A DNA stretch of 64,000 bases from Blastomyces gilchristii SLH14081 (lineage: Eukaryota > Ascomycota > Eurotiomycetes > Onygenales > Ajellomycetaceae): assembly GCF_000003855.2 (NCBI RefSeq), contig NW_003101649.1:144478-208477 (forward strand), read 5' to 3'. This document shows, piece by piece, positions 57,201 through 64,000 of the stretch (within the stretch, counting starts at the first letter, position 1; each line of letters opens with the position of its first letter). The notes below the pieces were generated by a model that ran no database searches, had not been told where the DNA came from, and was given only the letters and a program-made list of their open reading frames with translations. Both the position numbers and the translations under genes were made by a program.

Positions 57201-58410
57201 AGAGGACACCTACGGATATGCCTCAGGCCGAATCGGACTCGTCCTTTTGCATTAAATGCAGCGCGCGCATAAAGCATACGGCTTCTCACAAAAGTAATAG
57301 TTGCCGGGGTGTGCGGAGCGTTATGAGCTGGTAGAAGGGACCTTGCTGCTACAACTGCTCTGGCCTCTCCCGATGCGCCCTGATGAAGCTTGGTGTGGGA
57401 TATCGGTTCCAGAGGGTTGAGTTCCGACAGAGATATTCCTGAATGAATTGATCACAAGTTATTATTAGGGAGCAAGCCAAAGAGCAGAATATATTTCTCA
57501 CCACTCAATTGATAAAAGCTATGCTTTTTCTCATTTACTTCGATAAATACGCTGCAGTCCAGGAGTAAATGAAGCATAATTTCTTCACAGCTCCTCCCTA
57601 GGAGGCCTAGGATATCAGTCCAGGGGGAGTTCTTGAGTATCGAAACATTTTTATTTGGATACTGTGGGACGAGGCCACTGATCCCTGACATCGGATCATG
57701 TTCGTGGTTTGGGAGACATTGATTAGTTGCCCTCTGGAATCCATGGCAGAGTAAATGCGGTGGTCTATAAAAAGAGCCGCGATATCTATTAAACAGACTA
57801 AGGATAGCGAAATCCACGATCTGACGTTATCACGTCGCTCTATCAGCTTCTCTCGATCACGAATTCTCTTGGCAGGACGCTTGAAAACGGCTCCATCCAA
57901 GGAGAATGGATGTGACTTTTCCAGAGAAGAAAAGTAGCCACTTACATCTGATTGGGAGGTAGTGGCGCCAATGTCAGTGCATTCCAGCGAGGAACGGGCT
58001 TGCGATTGAGTAAAAGCGGTAAATTCTTTCTGCCTGGAAATATTAACAGCGCTGTCTGGCTCTTTCAGAATGCCCACCAGGGTTGAGTCCAGGGTCCGAG
58101 CAAGGTTCTGGATTTCTTCATTGGTTCTCTCAACCCGTACGCCCACTTTGGAGGGAGAGAGGGAATAGGAGGGGGGTTGGCTAGAGCCTTCCCGTTTCTC
58201 CTGGCCGAGAGACGCGACTTTTTTCCTTCGCGACTTGGACGACAATGGCAGCTGTTCGTAGAGAAAGGTCCTGAGTGTTACCACTCGAGGGTAGTAAAGA
58301 GAAAGCACTGGATGGTATATTGATCCATCCTGAGGCTTGTCGCCCCGAGCGTGTTTTGGCAATCCGGGTACAGGGAGGTCGTTGGAGGGCCGTTTTCTTT
58401 TTCTTGCCAT
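54256..58410 (-). CDS. TERT: Telomerase reverse transcriptase, five exons, one frameshift
   Basis: Exons: 58410-57502, 57438-57214, 57146-56803, 56728-56303, 56169-54256 (about 1272 residues). ATG 58410 (MARKRKRPSNDLPVPGLPKH) fits the fungal N-terminus; an upstream in-frame ATG at 58557 exists. Telomerase-specific blocks: SPWTDILGLLG (GQ-like), YIFPRQFGLHNVF and RCPYAELLRYYCP (CP/QFP), then VSAFCRGVLLKLIP and QLRRFESLSLHEVSQGLK (T motif). RT motifs in exon 5: motif 1 (FRHDTWRRL, ~705), 2 (LRLLPKSSGARPIVNL, ~750), A (VKLDIQSCFDTI, Asp ~843), B' (GIPQGSIVSTLLCNFFYA, ~970), C (LIDDYLL, Asp ~1009-1010), D and E (FPYCGNVIDTYTL, ~1070). All three catalytic Asp are present. One base is missing near 57821-57826, between EKLIERRDNV and IVDFAILSLFNR. 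The enzyme copies its RNA template onto chromosome ends in the nucleus. Confidence 0.95.
56170..56302 (-). other. TERT intron 4
   Basis: 133 bp, ttgaag|GTAAGT ... TAATAG|atcact, phase 0. It joins HEVSQGLK to ITCVKWLQPP inside the T motif. Confidence 0.88.
56729..56802 (-). other. TERT intron 3
   Basis: 74 bp, gtcgag|GTAAAC ... ACCAG|aacata, phase 0, after YYCPVE. Confidence 0.75.
57147..57213 (-). other. TERT intron 2
   Basis: 67 bp, catatcc|GTAGGT ... TATTAG|atgttttg. It splices RFGLRHI to HVLNRYPKS in frame. Confidence 0.85.
57439..57501 (-). other. TERT intron 1
   Basis: 63 bp, gagtg|GTGAGA ... TTCAG|gaatatc. It joins YQLSG to ISLSELNPLE. Confidence 0.85.
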
Positions 58411-59500
58411 TATTTTAGTATCACGAAGGCAGACATTGCCAAATTTTGACTGTTCAATGTTCCATTGAGAGCTTTTGCTGCGTGCTCCGCTGCTCCAAGG
58501 GCAAGATTTGATGTGGTGGTTATCCAAGCTTATCACTGAAGAACGCGTTCCGCACAACCCTTTCTGGTGTGTCGCGTCCTGCCCTGGAACCCGATTAATT
58601 AGTTAACTAACTATTTACCCTAGGTAGGTTAACTAGCCAACCAGGCGCATCCCTTGGAGCAACAACAGACAAGACAAGACAGACAGACAGAACGGTTGGT
58701 TTGTTATTATTAGAGTGGAACGAGGTAGTTACTCGGTTAAATGGAGACTAAATTATGTTCACGCATAACTTACATCGTGTCGGAATGGGTGTCACGGATG
58801 AATATGTTGAAGACATATGAATCTTATGTGTATCAAGATCTGCTTGTTATATTATCCATGCCCTATCTAATATATCTATTTCATACAAAAGATAGAGCTA
58901 TTTATAGTAAAATATATGTGCGAGCCAAGAGAGCTAGCATAAGCGAGTATTAGACGAGCGTTGTAGTAAGCTGATGATGATGAGAAATATTGTAGTAATA
59001 TGGCGTTCAGTAGTGTATAACCTCTTTTTTCCTGACACATCGACAAGTTAACACCTGATTCATGATATCATGAATCATAGTGGGGCGGCTCTCGATGCTT
59101 CAGGTTCCTGTCCCGCATCCCTAGAACATACCAAACCCAGTCCCTGGTTACACCGGTGGAAGCAAAGCTATCGAGGGGTCGATCGACTTAATGTTGCCAG
59201 CGGACCTTGGATCACCGCCAGCGCTTCAAAAGAAGCTGACAGTGGCTCGTTTCTTGCAGCAGGTAAACTTCTCGCGCGCGCGCTAAACCCTTCACTGAGG
59301 CGAGTTTCGGAAATATTCATCCTACAGTCAGTCCATTGCATGCATACGGAGCAGCATTTGGGGGGTGCTCCCAGCAAAGAAAGCATAAAATCTTTCCCTG
59401 GCGTAACGTGGCGGGGTTAACTAATAAGTGACTCGCCCTACAAAATCTACAATGACTGTAAGGTCTGTAACATAATCAACCACCTAACACTCATTTCCAC
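58411..59500. other. 5' flank of TERT and right edge of the gene island
   Basis: Probable TERT promoter followed by intergenic DNA. It contains a short gaca/gacag run (58675-58690), a CG dinucleotide run cgcgcgcgcgc at about 59271-59282, and a 22-bp palindrome. A 116-codon plus-strand frame at 59070-59420 has no recognisable feature. Confidence 0.5.
59056..59077. repeat. Perfect 22-bp palindrome
   Basis: Centred on gatatc (tgattcatgat and its exact reverse complement). Confidence 0.9.
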
Positions 59501-59797
59501 CTAACGCTCGCCTTTGTAAATCAATTACAATCAACTTCAAATATTTATATCTCAATGAATATGTATTTAAAGCTATTCTAAAAAACAGAACAATAATTTG
59601 TAGATATGTATGATATTATATTAAATTTCTATGAGAAAATAACATATAATTATTAATTTATTAAGTTTTTTAAAATACTATTTTAAAATAAAATACACAG
59701 TCTATATTTATAAATATACTTATAAATATAAATTATTTTCATATAAAAATTAAATATCTTATAGAATATATATATTTTTAATAAAATATAAAATTAG
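59501..59797. other. AT-rich transition zone
   Basis: Very AT-rich with no CpG and no coding sequence or recognised repeat. The gene island gives way here to the right-hand element block. Confidence 0.6.
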
Positions 59798-62700
59798 AAG
59801 AAAATATATACTTAAGCAGCTGAATCTACTGTCTCTAAACCTGCTGTCTCTAAATCAGCTGTCTCAAAACCTGCTCAAAATTCTGAGAAAACTGAGAAGA
59901 ATACTGCTCATACTTCTATTGATAGCAGAGTGAAGAAAAAAATATAAAAAGAGAAAAATCTTCAAATCTTCAGAAGTAGAAGACTTATTCTCAAAGTCTT
60001 AAATCAGAACATCTTACTGAGAAACAAGCTAAACTCAAATCTCATTTTCAGAATCAGAAATGAAATTAATCAGCAGTTCTTTTCTCAGTTAATAACTGAT
60101 ATTGAAGTTCAAAAATCAGTTATAGCTTCAATTGAGTTATTCTTCTTTGAAAACTTCATTATTCTGACTATAATGTCTGAATTCAGTATAGAATTTCTTA
60201 TTCAGAATAAGAATCTCTGAAAATCAGTAGTAAAATCTTTATTAAATATAATAATTCTATCTAAGAGAGATAAAAAGTGAGATAAATTCATTCTTTATAA
60301 TATTTCAGTTGAAATTGTTGACTGTGAAGAAGAAATACTACTTCTCAAAAATGAATTAGAAGAATATAACTCTATTCAACTGAGAAAAGAGTCTGTATGA
60401 CTAAATTCAATTGAGTTTAGATAAAGTAGAAGAAATGCCTCTGTTCTAGTATATATAAAGACACTTAAATAGTTAAAGATCTCTGAAGTAAGAGTAGTAG
60501 ATTTGAAAATGAGAGTTTATGAATACAAAGACTTAAGAATGAATCTCAAAGCTCAAACACAGTGTTTAAACTATCAAAGATATGAATACTTTATAATCTC
60601 TTATTTTAGAGACTTAAAATGTGCATTCTGTGTCAGAGATTATAAAACTAGTGAGCATAAATATGAAATATGCTTAAAAAGAGATGAAATATATTAACAT
60701 ACTCTGCTTAAATGCTCTAATTATAAAGAAAAACATGTATTTAGCTCAAAAGAATGTATATTTACTTCAAGAACTTAAAAGAACTGAAGAAAAGATGAAG
60801 CTCAATATAAATCTAGAACTGAAGAGAATAGTTAAGTCAGTAAACTCATAACTGTAAGCTTAAAAAGAAGAAACACTTAACTATCTAAATCTTTAAACTT
60901 CAATTCTTCAGCTAAATGTAAACAGAATTTAAACTCTTAAACTTCTGTTAAGATTAGAGAATTGAGAAATAACTCTAATAATAAACTAGATATAATATAA
61001 GCAGTTAAGATTTCTACTTTTTAGAATAGTTATAATCTACTATCTGATAATAGTGATTAGATTCTACTCTACTCTCTTTTAGTATGAATATACAAGAAAA
61101 ATAAAAAAAAAAGTTTAAAAACTCTTCAAAAATCACATTTATTCAAAATAATGTGAATAGAAACTCAAAATTGTATTTATACTTATCTTTAAATTATATT
61201 TAAATAAAAAGTTGATTTTATACTGCTTCAGAAGCTGAATTTTAATACTGAGTAAAAATATATTATTTCTTATTCAAGCTACTACTACTTTCTATCTCAA
61301 AAGTCTGAGATAAAGTCAAGAGTAGTGATTTATGAAAGAAAGAGATCAAGATATTAATTTAATTTAAGATTTAATATCATGTCTAACTCTGATATTCTGA
61401 TGAGTAATATTATAGATAAAGAGAATAAGTTTGATATTATATAGCTTATAAATATCTATAATGAAAAGTCATTGAAGAAAAATAATAATATCTGAATAAT
61501 TAATAGAGAGTTTTTGAATATAACTTCATTAAGAATCTTTATAATTATAGAAGATTTCAATGCATATTATCTCTGATAAAATTCAGAATGTAAAAGAGTA
61601 GTAAGAGCTAATAATCTGATTGAATGAATTTTTAAGTATTTAATAGATTTAGTTAACAAGTCTGATCAATAAACATTCTTTAAAAAAGATGTAAGACAGA
61701 AATCTATTATAGATCTAATCTTTATATCACAAAATCTAATGAAAAAAAACTTGTAAACTGATTTATTGATTCAAATGAGACATCAGAATCAGATCTTGAG
61801 ATTATTCAATTTAATATTGAACTGAGTGAAGAATAAATGAGTGAAAATTCTCTTCTCTTTAATCAGTTTAACTTTGAAAAAGCTGATTGAAAGACAGTTG
61901 AAGAAAGTACAAAAATATTAAAATCTGAAAGATAGAGTGAGCTATATTAAAATTCTGATCAAGATATCTTAAATGAAATACTTAAGAATAGAGTGAAGCT
62001 CATTACATCTATTATTCTAATAAGTGTAAAAGATAATATTTCAAAGAAAAAGTCTTCTGAGTATTTAAAACCTTGATGAAATAAGAATATTATATCTAAA
62101 AGAAAATAATTAACTACTATTAGAAGAGATTGAAAGAATAATGTAATTTCTAATAAAGAGTTTAAAACTGTCAGAAATGAATATTTTTCAGATATTAAAA
62201 GAGCTAAAATAGACTGCTGAAATAAATTTCTTGAAGAAGTATAAGAAAAGAAAGTTTTTAAAGCTTTTAACTATACTAAAACAAGAAGTGTAGCAAAACT
62301 TCCAGTCTTAGAATATAAGTTTCAGAATGAATCATATACAGCAAACTCTTTTGAGAAAAAATATCAAGCTTTTATAGAAACTCTCTTTCAAAACTCATCA
62401 GATTCAGATTTAGAGAAAGAGAATATATCACTTCTTAACTATATTAATGAAAATGACTGAGAATGGCCTGATCTTATATAAGATGAATTAGAGTCAGCTA
62501 TCTTCTCAAGTTCTGTTAAAACTGCTGCAGAGTCTGATTCAATTAATCACTTGATTATTCAAAATACATACTTCTACTTAAAGAATGAATATTTTGAGCT
62601 CTTTTTCAATCTCTTGAAAAATGAATATTATTCTGAATACTGAAGAGAAGTCACTGAAGTGATTCTTATAAAATCTAATAGAAAAACTTCAATTTCTAAG

Positions 62701-63394
62701 TTATATAAAGTAATATCTCTATTGAACTTTCTAGAAAAGATTTTAGAAAAGATAATAGTTACTTAACTATCTTTTATAAGCTCTATTAGTAATTCTCTTT
62801 TATTCAGTGAATAAATAAGAGATAGAAAATAATATTCTACAATTGACACTGTTCTCTCAGTTATTCATGATATTTCAATAGCAAAGTATGAAGATCTGGT
62901 CTCAACTGTAGTTTTTATTAATATAAAAGAAGCATTTGATCATGTTTCAAAGTCAAAGTTAATTCAAACTTTGAAGATGTTAAAACTGTCACTTTCTTTA
63001 ATAAAATGAGTTAACTATTATATATCTAAAAGAATCATACAACTTTTCTTTGATAAAATGAAATAAGATAAGACTGAGATAAAAATAGAAGTACTGTAAA
63101 AATCTTGAATCTTATTTATTTTATTTGCAATATACACTGTATATCTATTTAAAAATAGAAATATAAGAATTGTGTGATCTCTAAGTTATATAAATGATAT
63201 TAATCTAGTCTACAGCTTAAAAAACTATTAAAGATAATTTAAAAGTGATTGAAAAAGCGGCAAAAGAAAAATCTTTTGTTTAGAGTTAGAGTAGATATCA
63301 ATTAAATTTAATATAAATAAAAAACTGAGTTAATTCATTTCTTTTCTAGATTCAATGAGAAAGAACTGTCTCTAACTCTTTTAAATAGAGAGAT
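59798..63394 (+). mobile_element. LINE L7: ORF1 end, endonuclease and most of RT
   Basis: This copy supplies the part missing from the others: the later two thirds of ORF1 (59810-61130) and ORF2 from the endonuclease (61240-61760, EDFNAYYL--NS) into RT (62480-63290). RT motif A reads VVFINIKEAFDHVSKSKLIQ (Asp to Asn), and the YIDD box reads YINDINL near 63195. The copy is cut at 63394 by the LTR-A insertion. The 5' side is truncated. Confidence 0.9.
60500..60780 (+). pseudogene. LINE ORF1 zinc-knuckle region (L7)
   Basis: The frame 60503-60697 encodes QCLNYQRYEYFIISYFRDLK, then CAFCVRDYKTSEHKYEIC, then, after one stop, LLKCSNYKEKHV. These are three tandem CCHC-type knuckles with several Cys changed to Tyr (TGT to TAT). 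Multiple knuckles are usual in ORF1 of Tad- and I-clade LINEs, where they bind the element RNA. Confidence 0.75.
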
Positions 63395-64000
63395 TGTGGT
63401 TCGGAAGAATGTACGACCGTCGGATAATAACGCGGCCGCTTCTAAACTTGCTTATGAATGTAAAGGGGCCATAGCAGCCACTAATAATTAATTTAGCATA
63501 TGATATATAAGAAGCCGGCGTACGCCTGTAATTGTACACTGGCTCAAGCAACCTTTGAATCACATCTGATAGCATGTCTAAAAAACTGGTGAGAAGTGCA
63601 GGCTTCTTCAGAGTGTGATAATTCTGTCTACAAAGTGATTTATAGTTATCATGTCAGTGTGGTTCTAGAATGTCTCAAAAGATAGTATATGAAGAGCAGT
63701 GAGCAGAAGAGCATCTGATTGATACTGCTTTGCTTGTTGAAGAAAAACTTCACACTCAGATGAATGCTATGTATGAGATGTGAACAGATGAGATGTGAGA
63801 AAGAGAATGAAAGTGATGAACCAGATTCAAAGAAGTTCACTCTCTACTTAAAAGAAGGATAAAAAGAGAGAATGATCATCATCAGAGTCATATAATGATA
63901 ACAGAAATCATATAACAATATAGTGATATAATAATATAGCAATATAATAATATAGCAATATAATAATAGATATTATACAATTAATGAGAAATCACTGAAA
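63395..64000 (+). mobile_element. LTR-A second copy, 5' end (runs off the window)
   Basis: The LTR (63395-63564, about 170 bp, slightly shorter than the 178 bp of copy 1) is followed by the same leader as after 15852, including the region equivalent to 16020-16270 with its short gatatagtgata repeats. It is inserted in LINE L7 after aaatagagagat. The remainder lies beyond the window. Confidence 0.92.

Noticed and set aside
59070..59420. 116-codon plus-strand frame near the island edge
   Set aside because: No motif and mixed low-complexity composition; the minus strand is open too. Not enough to call a gene.
53781..59450. Shared attttgtaggg and its inverse around the TERT gene as possible transposon ends
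   Set aside because: Only about 11 bp match and nothing further in aligns. TERT is a host gene, so a transposon bracket is unlikely.

Overview
The window looks like nuclear DNA of a filamentous ascomycete, probably a eurotiomycete and perhaps Onygenales-like. That placement is an inference from the protein style, the 63-133 bp introns, the Ty3/gypsy and Tad-type elements, and the AT-rich blocks mutated by a RIP-like process. About 11 kb (48.4-59.5 kb) is an ordinary-composition gene island. The rest is two AT-rich blocks made almost wholly of decayed transposable elements full of in-frame TGA/TAA/TAG stops.

Left block (1-48.4 kb). Seven copies of one Tad-like LINE (here L1-L7) end in a (TAA)n tail. 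Four families of Ty3/gypsy LTR elements are named LTR-A (178-bp LTR), LTR-B (258 bp), LTR-C (333 bp) and LTR-D (about 537 bp). There are also two tRNA-headed SINE families, a roughly 505-bp hAT-type MITE (four copies), a deletion derivative of a pogo/Fot1 transposon, and a GC-richer repeat R of unknown nature. The main structure is a nest between 13.7 and 37.5 kb: LINE L4 is split by LTR-A (15675-23979) and LTR-B (24228-36925), and the reverse transcriptase of LTR-B is split by LTR-C (26273-32024). Target-site duplications and matching flanks support each step.

Gene island (48.4-59.5 kb). Two host genes lie in tandem on the minus strand: a TBC-domain protein (49565-52011, three exons) and telomerase reverse transcriptase (54256-58410, five exons). 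Each carries one single-base frameshift, and both otherwise look intact. A 0.8-kb AT-rich element with long inverted ends sits between them. No other gene in the island could be supported.

Right block (59.5-64 kb). LINE L7 covers the end of ORF1, the endonuclease and most of the reverse transcriptase. It is interrupted at 63395 by a second LTR-A copy that runs off the window.

Themes. The LINE probably supplies retrotransposition machinery to both SINE families: SINE-2 carries about 320 bp of the LINE 3' UTR and SINE-1 a short LINE-like tail. The mutation signature is unusual for RIP, because CpG and CpC/GpG are nearly absent while CpA and CpT stay common. LTRs keep many CpGs although the element interiors have lost theirs. 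LTR-D and LTR-A both appear to carry an extra cysteine-bearing reading frame antisense to pol.
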